Source of the DNA: Paenibacillus glycanilyticus NBRC 16618
GTDB taxonomy: Bacteria > Bacillota > Bacilli > Paenibacillales > Paenibacillaceae
DNA length: 64,000 bases
Direction of reading: 5' to 3'
Assembly: GCF_004000805.1 (NCBI RefSeq)
Contig: NZ_BILY01000007.1
Location: 124,001-188,000 of the forward strand
Shown here: one piece after another, positions 9,556 through 20,183 of the stretch
Layout of the letters: each line of letters starts with the position of its first letter
Position numbering within the stretch: the stretch's first letter is position 1
Program-made: the position numbers and the translations under genes
Notes under the pieces: model-generated
Database searches by the model: none
Told to the model about the DNA's origin: nothing
What the model saw: the letters and a program-made list of their open reading frames with translations, nothing else

Positions 9556-10475
9556 AGCCCTTCCAAATAACTCACGCGGAAAATCATGTCCTGATTGTAG
9601 TTACCGAAGCCTTTGCCGAACAACGTCAGGCCTCCGACATGGGCGGCGTTGTCTTCGACGGCAAGGCGGAATACCCATTGATTGCGGTTCAGACCAATCT
9701 GGTCGATTCCGACATCCGAAATTTTCTGACCATCGATGAAGGTACCGTTTTTCTGGACGCGGATAATCTTGAGCAGGCCGTACTGATTAACGAAATCCTG
9801 CCACCAAGTTGGCGTGTATTTCCCTTTTACGGCTCCGTAATCGCCGGGACTGGTCCACATGCCAATCCGGACGCCGTTCAGGGTAAATACGATATCCGAC
9901 GGCCAGTTCTCATTGTAGCCCGGCGCCTCGGAGCTGATCTCCAGCACAATCTCAAGCTCCTCGGGACGTTGGCCCGGCAGCAGATAATTCGGGATCCGAT
10001 ACTCGACGTACCCTTTGCCGAACCATAGAATGCCGGCATTCATCCGCTCCGGCTCGAGGAAATACCTCGGGTCATCAAATTGGCCAATGACTTTCTCCGT
10101 TGTTGCAATACCGCAGGTCGGATACACCTCAAATTCGGTATAATGGCCGACCGGTATACTGATCTCGTGGGTTTTCTTCGGAGTAAAGCCGGGCTGCGGC
10201 AAATCAATCTGGATGCGAGAGGCCGCGATTTCGCAAATTTTATGCGTGCCACCCTGTTTTCTGACCATCTTCGTCTGGATAATTCCCGCCTGCTCGAGCT
10301 TGCGGACATGCATCGTTACGATGGCACTGCTCAGCCCAAGCGCGGCAGCCAGATCTTTGACATTCATCGGCTCAGCCGCAGCGGCGAGAAGATCCAGAAT
10401 ATTTAATCGCACAGGACTAGCCAGCGCTTCATAAAGCGGAAGCCAGGCTTGATCGGTATCCGCTTTGATTAACAT
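9546..10475 (-). CDS. ArsR-type helix-turn-helix regulator with large C-terminal domain
   Basis: This 309-residue protein has an N-terminal winged helix-turn-helix (about 14-90: LASPVRLNILDLLAA ... DLAAALGLSSAIVTMHVRKLEQAGII) typical of ArsR regulators that respond to small molecules. It is followed by about 200 residues rich in beta-strand and aromatic residues that I cannot assign to a named domain. It starts 13 nt after the arabinofuranosidase stop with its own ribosome-binding site (AGGATGTG), so the two genes form an operon. The tail may sense a sugar or polysaccharide fragment, making this a local regulator of arabinan use. That is inferred from context. No metal-binding Cys cluster as in classic ArsR is seen. 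Confidence 0.85.
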   Translation of the reverse strand: MLIKADTDQAWLPLYEALASPVRLNILDLLAAAAEPMNVKDLAAALGLSSAIVTMHVRKLEQAGIIQTKMVRKQGGTHKICEIAASRIQIDLPQPGFTPKKTHEISIPVGHYTEFEVYPTCGIATTEKVIGQFDDPRYFLEPERMNAGILWFGKGYVEYRIPNYLLPGQRPEELEIVLEISSEAPGYNENWPSDIVFTLNGVRIGMWTSPGDYGAVKGKYTPTWWQDFVNQYGLLKIIRVQKNGTFIDGQKISDVGIDQIGLNRNQWVFRLAVEDNAAHVGGLTLFGKGFGNYNQDMIFRVSYLEGLDC

Positions 10476-10488
10476 GTTTCACATCCTG

Positions 10489-12030
<1,542 letters not shown>

Positions 12031-12041
12031 TCAATATCTTT

Positions 12042-12070
12042 ATTAAACATCAGCCAATGGAATAATTCAA
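12042..12070 (-). promoter_or_regulatory. Likely sigma-A promoter of abfA
   Basis: Minus strand: TTGAAT (12070-12065), 17-bp spacer, TTTAAT (12047-12042). It lies about 45 nt before the abfA start in an AT-rich stretch. Confidence 0.45.
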
Positions 12071-12092
12071 TAACGAATTCTTATATATTTGA

Positions 12093-12110
12093 ATTAATAA
12101 AAATATTAAT
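12093..12110. repeat. AT-rich palindrome upstream of abfA
   Basis: ATTAATA and TATTAAT arms are separated by 4 nt and lie just upstream of the predicted abfA promoter. It may be an operator, but AT-rich palindromes arise easily by chance. Confidence 0.3.
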
Positions 12111-12247
12111 TAGTAAGAATAGTTTCATTTTGAAATACCCATTATTAAGAAGTTCTATGTTGAGTCCGCAGCCGGTTTCGACTAAACTGGAATCAGAAGG
12201 TAATTTTTCGATATGGTTCGCCATTCTTGCAGGAGATGAACTACGCA

Positions 12248-13066
12248 ATGCCCAGCAAAATTCGCTCATTCGACGATGCAGCCGGACATGTCCTACAGCT
12301 TTTGACCTCGTTTCTTCATGTCGACACTCTCTTTATTGCGGTACAGGAGGGTTCAAGCCACCGGATCGTTGGTGCTTATAACCGAAGTGACATCCTCGTG
12401 CAGACCGGAATGACTTTTCAATCCGACATCAGCGTAATTATTGGACAACGTTCCCACTATATAGTTCCGATATCAACAAGCGATTGCGTCGTTCATGGCG
12501 CTCTTTATCTGGTTGACCGGGATCCCTTGTCCCCGAGCGAAGAGGAGCAGTCGGTTCTGAATGCCATGGCCGCCTTACTTGGTTACACGATAGATTTGGA
12601 GTACGCAACCGTTACCGACAGTTTAACCGGGTTGTACAATCGAAGGTTTCTGGACGAGCTGTTCCAGCGGAACATTGAGGCACCTCTAGGGGTCCTGTTT
12701 ATCGATCTGAACGACTTCAAGCAGATTAACGATCAATTCGGCCATGAGTTTGGAGACCTGTTGCTCATTGAAATCGCCAAACGCCTGAAGCAGCAAATCC
12801 GGCACAGCGACCGGATCGTCAGGTACGGTGGCGATGAGTTTATTATCTGCTTCCAGAACTTAAGCGAGGATAACGGCGTTCGGACGGTACACGACAAGAT
12901 CAACGCTGCTTTCCTGGATCCGTTTCTTGTTCAAGGCAAGCCCATTAGCCTATCGGCCAGCATTGGCATAAGCTCCAATCAAGACCGGTATACCAGTCTC
13001 AAGCAGCTGATTACCGACGCTGACCAAGCGATGTATCGAATGAAGCAGTTAAGAAAAAAACCTTGA
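12248..13066 (+). CDS. GAF-GGDEF diguanylate cyclase
   Basis: This protein of about 272 residues makes the second messenger cyclic di-GMP from two GTP. A GAF-like sensor domain (about 5-120) is followed by a GGDEF domain with an intact catalytic signature (RYGGDEFIICF). The product-inhibition site RHSD lies exactly five residues before GGDEF, so feedback control is expected. No membrane segment is seen; it is probably cytoplasmic. The start is uncertain: ATG 12248 has AGGAG 12 nt upstream, ATG 12236 is almost in contact with the same AGGAG, and TTG 12227 has no good ribosome-binding site. It stands alone between divergent abfA and a convergent permease gene. Confidence 0.9.
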   Translation: MPSKIRSFDDAAGHVLQLLTSFLHVDTLFIAVQEGSSHRIVGAYNRSDILVQTGMTFQSDISVIIGQRSHYIVPISTSDCVVHGALYLVDRDPLSPSEEEQSVLNAMAALLGYTIDLEYATVTDSLTGLYNRRFLDELFQRNIEAPLGVLFIDLNDFKQINDQFGHEFGDLLLIEIAKRLKQQIRHSDRIVRYGGDEFIICFQNLSEDNGVRTVHDKINAAFLDPFLVQGKPISLSASIGISSNQDRYTSLKQLITDADQAMYRMKQLRKKP

Positions 13067-13109
13067 AGGGAAAGCGCCATACCTAGGCGCCACACCTTCA
13101 AGGTTTTTT
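13054..13109. terminator. Bidirectional terminator between the GGDEF and TauE-like genes
   Basis: CCTTGAAGG/CCTTCAAGG, with an inner GCGCC/GGCGC stem, is flanked by an A run on the left and a T run on the right. The stop codon of the GGDEF gene lies inside it. Confidence 0.85.
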
Positions 13110-13118
13110 GTTTTGCTG

Positions 13119-13847
13119 CTAGCCGATGAGTCCGCCCACCGCTGTCCATATCCCGGTAATCAGGATGAGCCAAAGCGCGATTGTTTTGAACAGCTTGTCA
13201 TTGAGCCGTCCAACCGCCTTAATCCCCATAATAACCCCGGCAATAAGCGCCGGAACCGCCCAGCCTGCCGTCTTCATAGCCGTCTCGTTAAGCAGTCCTT
13301 CATACCTATACGTCCCTATCGTAATGATATTCAGGATTAAGGCGTAAGCCGTAATGTTCGCCCTGAAGGTCATTTTGTCGAGGCCTTGGTTAGTCAAAAA
13401 TAGCGCCACCGGAGGCCCGCTCATCGAGATGCTCCCGTTCAAAAAGCCGCTTACCGCACCAACCGGCGCATAAGCCAGCCGGCCAAGCGGAAAGCTTTTT
13501 CCGCTCAGCATCAGGATGGACACGACAGCGACAAGCAGGCCGGCCCCAAGCTTCAGCGCATTCGCCGGAACATATAGCAAGGCATAGGTTCCAAGCGGTG
13601 CCGCGAGCAAACTTGCGGCCATAAGCGGCCAAATCTGCCTGATCCTGATATGCTTCCGGCTGCTGTACAGCACGGCAATGTTGGTTAATAGACTTAAGAC
13701 AACAACGACGGGGACGGCCTGCTGCATCGGCATCAGCTTTACAAGCAGCGGCATTGCTATTAAGGCAAAGCCAAAGCTTGTTAATCCCTGCACAAAGCCT
13801 GCAAGCAGGACAATCATAAAAACAAATACCAGTTCATCTAGATGCAT
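13119..13847 (-). CDS. TauE/SafE-family sulfite exporter-like permease
   Basis: This 242-residue integral membrane protein has about seven or eight hydrophobic helices and the N-terminal family pattern GFVQGLTSFGFALIAMPLL, repeated in the second half as GAVSGFLNGSISMSGPPVALFLTNQG. The family moves sulfite, sulfoacetate or related organosulfonates across the membrane, but substrates differ and none can be read here. It starts at ATG 13847 with AGGAG about 13 nt upstream. It follows the galactanase gene on the same strand by 22 nt, so it may be co-transcribed, although I see no functional link. Confidence 0.85.
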   Translation of the reverse strand: MHLDELVFVFMIVLLAGFVQGLTSFGFALIAMPLLVKLMPMQQAVPVVVVLSLLTNIAVLYSSRKHIRIRQIWPLMAASLLAAPLGTYALLYVPANALKLGAGLLVAVVSILMLSGKSFPLGRLAYAPVGAVSGFLNGSISMSGPPVALFLTNQGLDKMTFRANITAYALILNIITIGTYRYEGLLNETAMKTAGWAVPALIAGVIMGIKAVGRLNDKLFKTIALWLILITGIWTAVGGLIG

Positions 13848-13869
13848 AACGGAATGAAAGCTCCTGATT

Positions 13870-16800
13870 CTATTTAAGCAAGCGATAGACGACTTCAGCT
13901 GCCTCCGCGCGTGTCATCGATGCTGCCGGGGCAAACCGGTCACCGCTCCGTCCTTTTAACAGCCCTTGCTCATAAGCCCATTGTACAGAAGGCATAGCCC
14001 AATCCGCAATTGACGATTTGTCCAGGAACGGGAGTTCCTTTTCGGCAATAGAGGTAGCCGGGGCTGCTTTATGGGAAATTTCATAGGCTTTGGCCAGCAT
14101 AACGGCCATTTCCTGGCGTGTAACCAGGCCGTTTGGCACAAACAGCTCTGCCGAACGTCCTTTTACAAGACCCGCTTCATAAGCCGCCGATACGGCTTCG
14201 GCATACCAGGCGGCTGCCGGTACATCGCTAAAGCGCGAACCTTGACCGCCGGTACCGGACAGCTTTAATGCACGAACAAGGATGGCGGTGAACTCGGCAC
14301 GGCTGATCGCGCGCTCCGGTTCAAAGCTTGCGGCAGCGGTCCCGTTAATAATCTGCTTCGCCGAGAGGGATCCGATGGCAAGCGCTGCCCAATGCGCATC
14401 CGGCACATCCGTATAAGATTTTTTCACTTCAAGCAAACCATAGCTGCTGAAATGCGCAACGTCTGCCTGCCATACGCCATTTGAGAATTGCCCGCCAACA
14501 TAATGGATGGATCCGTCTTCAGCGATATAATAAATGCCCGTCAATTCCGCGTTCCCGCTTTGCGAAGCCTTCATGCGAAGAGTCAACGGACTGCTGAACC
14601 TGGTCAGCTTCTCTACATTGCCGGCCGCATCGGTTAACGACAACTCAAAGTTATAAACGGTGCCAAGCGCTCGGACATCCGCGCCGGTGCCGGCAAGCCT
14701 TGTATCCGCAGCCTCCCCTGTCACGGGCACGAGGCTTAAAGTAATCTTGCTGCCCGCCTCCGTCTTCAGCTTGCCAAGCAGCTCGGTTACGACCGCCGAA
14801 GGAATCGTGAGGGACAGGTCTGCGGCAGACAAAGTAACAGGCCCTTTCTTCAATTGATCATACAAGCCGGCTGGTAAAACGGCCTGCGTTGTTCCCGTCG
14901 GTAACTCTACCGTATAACCGCCCTTGCCGTCCGCAGCCAATTGGGAGGAAGTAACGGTAGCAACACCGTTTATGTTATTGCTTGATCCCCCGCTATTGCC
15001 GCTGCTTGTTCCGCCGTTGCCGTTATTATCGCCGCCGGAAGGCAGATCTCCTACTCTCACCAGCGCAATATCGTCCATGTAGCCCCATGCACCAGCTGGA
15101 GCATCCACATCAAAACCAATGGATGCTTTGCCGTCACGAACTGCAATGGTGCTGACCTTATAAGAATGCCAATCGTTCCAGCCGGTATTTACAACATCGG
15201 TGCTGTACGTTAATCCGCCGGATTTGGCGAACAAGCTTATCTTCTGCTCGTCGTATACGCCGCCGGAAGCCGATGCGCGGAGCTCGTAAATGCCGTTTTC
15301 TAGGTTCTCGAAAGACTGCGTAACCGTATACTTAAATGCCGTGCCCAGCCAATAATTCAGCGCATACTCCCCGGACTTGGCATTAGCCGCATTATGCTCG
15401 ACCTTAACCGCTCCGCTATCCCCCGTAACCGTCCAAGGTACAAGAGTGCCGGTTTCGAAGCCTGGATTTTGCACGACGTTAACTTCTGCCGCTTCCACTT
15501 TTACCAGTTCAAGCTTGTCAAAATACCCCCATGCTCCTGCCGGTCCGTTCACATGAATACCGACCTTTAATTGGCCGTCCGTAACCCGAATCTCCCCAAT
15601 CGTATATGGCTTCCAGACGTTGTATCCGGCATTCGTTACCGGAGTGGAAAGCGTCTGTCCGCCGGTCTCAACCGTCAGCGAGATCGTCTGATCCGCATAT
15701 TCGCCCCCGGAAGCATAGCCGCGAAGCTCATACGTTCCGTTCTCAAGACCCGTTACCGTCTGCGATACCTGATAGGCAAAAGCCGAGCCGGACCAATAAT
15801 TCAAAGCGTATTCGCCAGCTTTTGCGTTACCCGCATTATGTTCGATTTTCACCGCGCCCGTATCGCCGGAAACCGTCCAATCCGCCAACGTACCGCTCTC
15901 AAAGCCGCCATTTTTCAACAGATTCGGGCTTCCCGTCACCGTCACTTCTACCGAGGTACGAAGATTCGTGCCCGCCACATTCCCTTGAACCGTAAACGTT
16001 CCCGGCGTACTCAACAGCTCCGGGTTATATTCCTCCCATTCAACCGGTGCCGCCGTAATGGTCCCTTCGTTATAAAGCACCTTTGTATCTGCCGGCAGTA
16101 TCAAGGCATCTCCCGTTGCAATCGTAACCGGTGTCGCCGGGTACACGAGGATCGGATCTACGCTTGCGATGCTCCCCGGTACATATTGGAATGCGTTAAG
16201 CGAGTCAAGCGCATTGCCGTCATAATCAAACATCGCCTGATTCTCCCATGCATTGCCTTCGCCTTGCTTCCAGCCAACGCCCGGCAGCCAAGCCGGCTCC
16301 CAGTAAAAAACCCCGAGTCCCAGTCCGCCTTGCACATGGGCAACGGTGTTCAGCACCGTCTCGGTGACAAGCTTCTGGTTCGCCACGGATGCTTCAAAGC
16401 CAACCAGCTTCGTTTCGTTCTCGCCAACCGTATTGGGATGATCATCGCCATTCTCAAGCGTATTGGCATACGACGTTTCCGCCACGACAATCGGCTTGCC
16501 GTATCTTGCGGCGATATCGTCCATATTGGATTTCAGCTGCTGGAACGTACCGTGCCAGAACGGATAATACGACATGCCGAAAACGTCATAGTCTACATTC
16601 CGCGCTTCCATTGCGTCAAAAAAGCTGCGGAACTTGCCGTTATTGCCGCCTTCCGCCAAATGCAGCATGATTTGCGTCGTTTGACCGTTTGGCGTAGTAT
16701 CCCGTACCGCTTTAACGCCTTCGCCGATCAACCCGGCAAGGTTATCCATATTGCCGGTCGATCCGTCGGGCAGCAGCATGCCGCTGTTAATTTCGTTGCC

Positions 16801-17325
16801 GATCTGCACCATGTCCGGATAAGCATCCGCATCCGCCAGATCGCTCATGACATCCGCCGTATAATCATAAACAGCTGACTTCAGATCCGCAAAGCTGAGG
16901 TCCTTCCACGCCGCCGGCTTTACCTGCTGACCGGGATCCGCCCAGAAGTCGGAATAATGGAAATCCAGAAGCAGCTTCATTCCTGCCGCCTTCACCCGCT
17001 CCGCCATCGCAAGCACATGAGCCTTGTCATTGTAGCCATCCGCTTGCACCGGGTCATTCCAGAGGCGAAGACGGACGTAATTGACGCCATGATTTTTCAT
17101 GATGGTCAACAGATCCTGCTGGATTCCTCCATCGTAAAACTTCACATTCTTATCCTCGAGCGCCTGCAAAGTCGAAATATCGACGCCTTTAATAAACGTA
17201 TCGGGATCGGACAAATTGCTCTCCGCCGCCTCCGCTTTTTTCACCGGCCCAACAGCCAGCATCGATGTAAGCGCTAACGTAAATGTGAAAAATAAAAGAA
17301 TGCTTCTTCTCACCATTCGTTTCAT
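13870..17325 (-). CDS. Cell-surface endo-beta-1,4-galactanase (GH53) with duplicated carbohydrate-binding modules and SLH anchor
   Basis: This 1151-residue secreted enzyme should cleave beta-1,4-galactan side chains of pectin. It has a signal peptide (about 1-33), a GH53 catalytic domain (about 42-385; acid/base Glu178 in QIGNEIN, nucleophile Glu283 in VVAETSY), an Ig-like bacterial domain (about 390-465), two near-identical beta-sandwich modules (about 467-612 and 615-760) resembling CBM61-type galactan binders, a Gly/Ser/Asn linker (about 762-785), a beta-rich module (about 787-960), and three SLH repeats (about 965-1151) that bind the wall's pyruvylated polymer. GGGGAGG precedes the start. 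It follows the binding-protein gene and completes the sensing-import-hydrolysis locus. Most family members are far shorter (about 400 residues). Confidence 0.93.
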   Translation of the reverse strand: MKRMVRRSILLFFTFTLALTSMLAVGPVKKAEAAESNLSDPDTFIKGVDISTLQALEDKNVKFYDGGIQQDLLTIMKNHGVNYVRLRLWNDPVQADGYNDKAHVLAMAERVKAAGMKLLLDFHYSDFWADPGQQVKPAAWKDLSFADLKSAVYDYTADVMSDLADADAYPDMVQIGNEINSGMLLPDGSTGNMDNLAGLIGEGVKAVRDTTPNGQTTQIMLHLAEGGNNGKFRSFFDAMEARNVDYDVFGMSYYPFWHGTFQQLKSNMDDIAARYGKPIVVAETSYANTLENGDDHPNTVGENETKLVGFEASVANQKLVTETVLNTVAHVQGGLGLGVFYWEPAWLPGVGWKQGEGNAWENQAMFDYDGNALDSLNAFQYVPGSIASVDPILVYPATPVTIATGDALILPADTKVLYNEGTITAAPVEWEEYNPELLSTPGTFTVQGNVAGTNLRTSVEVTVTGSPNLLKNGGFESGTLADWTVSGDTGAVKIEHNAGNAKAGEYALNYWSGSAFAYQVSQTVTGLENGTYELRGYASGGEYADQTISLTVETGGQTLSTPVTNAGYNVWKPYTIGEIRVTDGQLKVGIHVNGPAGAWGYFDKLELVKVEAAEVNVVQNPGFETGTLVPWTVTGDSGAVKVEHNAANAKSGEYALNYWLGTAFKYTVTQSFENLENGIYELRASASGGVYDEQKISLFAKSGGLTYSTDVVNTGWNDWHSYKVSTIAVRDGKASIGFDVDAPAGAWGYMDDIALVRVGDLPSGGDNNGNGGTSSGNSGGSSNNINGVATVTSSQLAADGKGGYTVELPTGTTQAVLPAGLYDQLKKGPVTLSAADLSLTIPSAVVTELLGKLKTEAGSKITLSLVPVTGEAADTRLAGTGADVRALGTVYNFELSLTDAAGNVEKLTRFSSPLTLRMKASQSGNAELTGIYYIAEDGSIHYVGGQFSNGVWQADVAHFSSYGLLEVKKSYTDVPDAHWAALAIGSLSAKQIINGTAAASFEPERAISRAEFTAILVRALKLSGTGGQGSRFSDVPAAAWYAEAVSAAYEAGLVKGRSAELFVPNGLVTRQEMAVMLAKAYEISHKAAPATSIAEKELPFLDKSSIADWAMPSVQWAYEQGLLKGRSGDRFAPAASMTRAEAAEVVYRLLK

Positions 17326-17352
17326 AAATTTTCCTCCCCATTTGGCTATAAA

Positions 17353-17380
17353 TAAGGAGGAGACTTTTGTCTCCTCCTTA
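17353..17380. repeat. Perfect hairpin upstream of the galactanase gene
   Basis: TAAGGAGGAGAC and GTCTCCTCCTTA are 12-bp arms with a 4-nt loop, 28 nt before the galactanase start. It may be an mRNA stabiliser or attenuator. On the minus strand it is followed only by a weak T-rich stretch, so I do not call it a terminator. Confidence 0.6.
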
Positions 17381-17417
17381 AGCTGAGAAAATTGTTCTAA
17401 GAGAATAGTTGGCGAAA

Positions 17418-17535
17418 GGAAAAGGGGTGTCCCCTGAGGAGCGTTAGCGTCCGCCTTTGTCTGCAGGAAATCTCCTTAACAAATTGGATTCATCTTTCCT
17501 GCAGACAACAGCGGCCGAAGGGGATACCCCGTTCC
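17418..17535. repeat. Long imperfect palindromic intergenic element
   Basis: Outer arms GGAAAAGGGGTGTCCCCT (17418-17435) and AGGGGATACCCCGTTCC (17519-17535) enclose perfect 13-bp inner arms TGTCTGCAGGAAA (17458-17470) and TTTCCTGCAGACA (17495-17507). No coding potential is seen. It may be a dispersed palindromic element (MITE- or REP-like) between the binding-protein and galactanase genes. Confidence 0.6.
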
Positions 17536-17595
17536 TGCACGCCTCCCATTCTCGAATCAATCATTTTCTTGCAAGGGAGAGACAACGGTCTCCCC

Positions 17596-19179
17596 TTATT
17601 GATTAGCCAAAAAAGCATCGATCTGAGATTGCAGCTCTTTCTGAACCTTCTCGATACCCGCTGCTTTCAGCTGCGCGATCAGATCCGCTTGGCCTTTGTC
17701 GATGTCCTTGATCAGGCCGTACTCGAGCGGAATCGCGTAACGAAGCATCACGTTGCCTACGTTAGCTACTTCGTTCTTCACGTTGGCGTCGTTGAATACA
17801 AAGGTCTCAAGCTTGAAATGGTAAACCTTCTTTTCCCAATCCGTTGCAATCGCGTCTGCTTCCGCCGGATACGATGCGTCTTTACGGTTCAGAGGGGAGT
17901 TCGAGCCCCAGTTGGAGAAGCCGGTGTAGTTCGGCGTGCCAGGCAAAGCGTTAAACTTGTCATCGCCTACAGGCTCATAGTTCGTGCCCGCAATGCCGTA
18001 CATGAACAGGTCATGGATTTCTTTATCGTTTTGCAGCAGGTCAAGCACCATGAGCGAACGATCCGCTTTCTTCGACGTCGCATGGATCGCAAAGCCGTTT
18101 TGCGTCGAGATTGCCGCGATTTTCTTGCTGTTAGGCGTCAGATCCGCGATGGCCAGCTCAACATTCGGCTGCTCGCGTTTCAGTTCAGCCAGGTTCATCG
18201 CTACCGTACCCAGGTTTTGAGCGTAAGAAGCGGTTTTGCCGGCTTTAATATCCTGCCATACGTCGTTTTTGTTGGACACGATATTTTTGGACCATGCGCC
18301 GTTGTCAGCCAGATCTTTATAATAAGCAAGAAGGGATTTGAATTCCGGTGTGTCGTAAATGTTGAATACTTTGCCTGTTGCATCGTCCAGCTTGTAAGCA
18401 AGCGGCATGCTGTAGTCGACCAGGTTGAAATCATTCGCCTGCTCGAGCAGGATCTGGTCAAGCTCATGCCATTTCCAGCCGTCGGCGCCTTTGGCGTTAA
18501 AGCCGTTAATGCCTTTTTCGTTAGCCGCAATCGCCTTCAGATAAGCCGCGTAAGTCTCAGGGCTGTTAACCGGCTCCAGGTTATATTTCTTGCGCAGATC
18601 TTCGCGGATCAGCACCGCTTTGTCCGTTACTTCCGGGTTGTTGTTCGGCACCATGAACTGCTTGCCGTTCACCTTGGACTGCTCCCATGCTACCGCAGGC
18701 ATAGCTTTCATCGTTTGCGGCATAAACTTGCTGAGCATATCGTCGGTCAACTCCATGAAGCCGCCTTTGAGTGCCTGGTCATTGTAGAACGCCCAGTTCG
18801 CCGTGTATGCGATATCGAAATCTTCGTTTGCCGCGAATTTCAGCGGGTACTTCTGCGTCCAGTCCGCCCAATCGAGGAACTCGGCATCGATGGTTGCGTT
18901 AACCTTTTCTTTCAGCTTTTTATTGATCTCCGCGAATACCGCGTCGTAATCAACAGGCTTGCCGCCAACCATCAGCATTTTGATCTTTAGCTCTTGCGAG
19001 GTGTCAACCGCGCCGGCATCAGCCGATGCCGCAGGAGATTGCGATTCCGCGGCAGGCGACCCTGTCGCTCCCGCATTTGTTCCGCCGTTATTACCATTGT
19101 TGCTGCCGCATGCACCAAGAACCGTAGCAGATAGGGCAAACGTTGCTGCCAGCATCATGACCGTTTTTTTGTTTCGCAT
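17596..19179 (-). CDS. ABC transporter extracellular solute-binding lipoprotein (family 1, LipO/YtcQ-like)
   Basis: This 527-residue lipoprotein captures an oligosaccharide outside the cell for the two permeases encoded just upstream. It has a lipoprotein signal ending in the lipobox LGAC, an Asn/Gly/Ala-rich linker, and a large periplasmic-binding fold typical of LipO/YtcQ proteins. I chose ATG 19179 (MRNKKTVMM), which has GGGGG about 7 nt upstream; the longer in-frame start at 19236 would put 19 residues before the signal peptide. No ATPase gene lies nearby, as is usual for this class, which shares a general MsmX-type ATPase. Neighbours suggest galactan- or arabinogalactan-derived oligosaccharides as substrate. 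Confidence 0.92.
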   Translation of the reverse strand: MRNKKTVMMLAATFALSATVLGACGSNNGNNGGTNAGATGSPAAESQSPAASADAGAVDTSQELKIKMLMVGGKPVDYDAVFAEINKKLKEKVNATIDAEFLDWADWTQKYPLKFAANEDFDIAYTANWAFYNDQALKGGFMELTDDMLSKFMPQTMKAMPAVAWEQSKVNGKQFMVPNNNPEVTDKAVLIREDLRKKYNLEPVNSPETYAAYLKAIAANEKGINGFNAKGADGWKWHELDQILLEQANDFNLVDYSMPLAYKLDDATGKVFNIYDTPEFKSLLAYYKDLADNGAWSKNIVSNKNDVWQDIKAGKTASYAQNLGTVAMNLAELKREQPNVELAIADLTPNSKKIAAISTQNGFAIHATSKKADRSLMVLDLLQNDKEIHDLFMYGIAGTNYEPVGDDKFNALPGTPNYTGFSNWGSNSPLNRKDASYPAEADAIATDWEKKVYHFKLETFVFNDANVKNEVANVGNVMLRYAIPLEYGLIKDIDKGQADLIAQLKAAGIEKVQKELQSQIDAFLANQ

Positions 19180-19237
19180 GTGTATCCCCCTAAATAATGG
19201 TAGTCCTATATGATAACCAGGTCGCCCTGAGGTCATC

Positions 19238-20155
19238 CTAACCTTTTACTGCGCCAAGGGTGAGGCCTTGCACGAAATAACGCTGAATGAACGGATAAGC
19301 GAGCAGGATTGGCCCGGTAGCGACAATCGTCATCGCCATTTTCAAGCTTTCCGTCGGTATGTTGGTCGTAACGACCGCTCCCGAGGCAACCATCGCCTTG
19401 CGCATGCCATCCATATTGCCAAGCATTTTGTACAGATAATACTGAAGCGGCATGAGCTTCTCATCGCTCACAAACAGCAGCGCATTGTACCAGTCATTCC
19501 AGTAAGCCAAAGCGATGAACAAACCGATGGTGGCAAGTACAGGCTTGGACAGGGGCAGGATCAGCTGGACGAAAATGCGGAAGTCCCCCGCGCCGTCGAT
19601 CTTGGCCGATTCGGTAATCGCCTCCGGAATGCTGCTCATAAACGTCTTCATGACGATAATGTAGAACACGTTCAGCAGCATCGGGAGAATAAGGACGATC
19701 AACTTGTCTTTCAAATCCAGATACGTAACGATCAGCATATACCATGGTACAAGACCTCCGCTGAACAATGTCGTAAAGAAGAAGAAGAAAGCAAACTGGT
19801 TGCGCCACCTGAAATCTTTGCGCTGAAGAACGTAAGCCGTCATCGCAGTTATGAATAAACCAACTAGCGTCCCGGCTGCCGTCACCGCAATGGTGACCCC
19901 ATACGCCCGGAGCATTTGCTCCGGATATTTAAACAGAATGCTGTAAGCATCCGTGGACCACACCGCCGGTATGAGCTGATAACCTTTCTCCACAATGGAG
20001 CTTTCCTGCGATAATGAGGATGATACTACAAGCAGGAACGGTATGAAGCAGATAACAGCCAAGAGCGATATAAAGATGTATCCGATGAATCTCAGCAGCA
20101 TGATGTCCGCCTGACGTTTAACCCCGCTTTTTCCCGTTTGGGCAATTGCACTCAT
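19238..20155 (-). CDS. Carbohydrate ABC transporter permease (LplC/YtcP-like)
   Basis: This 305-residue inner-membrane permease has about six transmembrane helices and the MalG-type EAA loop (ESAKIDGAGDFRIFVQLILP) that contacts the ATPase. It pairs with the LplB-like permease encoded 28 nt upstream and with the binding lipoprotein downstream. GGAGGG precedes the ATG. The N-terminal cytoplasmic tail and the length are typical of LplC/YtcP proteins. Confidence 0.93.
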   Translation of the reverse strand: MSAIAQTGKSGVKRQADIMLLRFIGYIFISLLAVICFIPFLLVVSSSLSQESSIVEKGYQLIPAVWSTDAYSILFKYPEQMLRAYGVTIAVTAAGTLVGLFITAMTAYVLQRKDFRWRNQFAFFFFFTTLFSGGLVPWYMLIVTYLDLKDKLIVLILPMLLNVFYIIVMKTFMSSIPEAITESAKIDGAGDFRIFVQLILPLSKPVLATIGLFIALAYWNDWYNALLFVSDEKLMPLQYYLYKMLGNMDGMRKAMVASGAVVTTNIPTESLKMAMTIVATGPILLAYPFIQRYFVQGLTLGAVKG

Positions 20156-20183
20156 CTATAAACCCTCCTTCGTAAGCATGTGC

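Noticed and set aside
15571..16878. Long open frame on the plus strand opposite the galactanase gene
   Set aside because: It lies fully inside a well-supported gene, is very Arg/Ile-rich and has no domain. It is an antisense shadow.
17569..18990. Long open frame on the plus strand opposite the binding-protein gene
   Set aside because: It is covered by a clear lipoprotein gene on the minus strand and shows no recognisable protein features.
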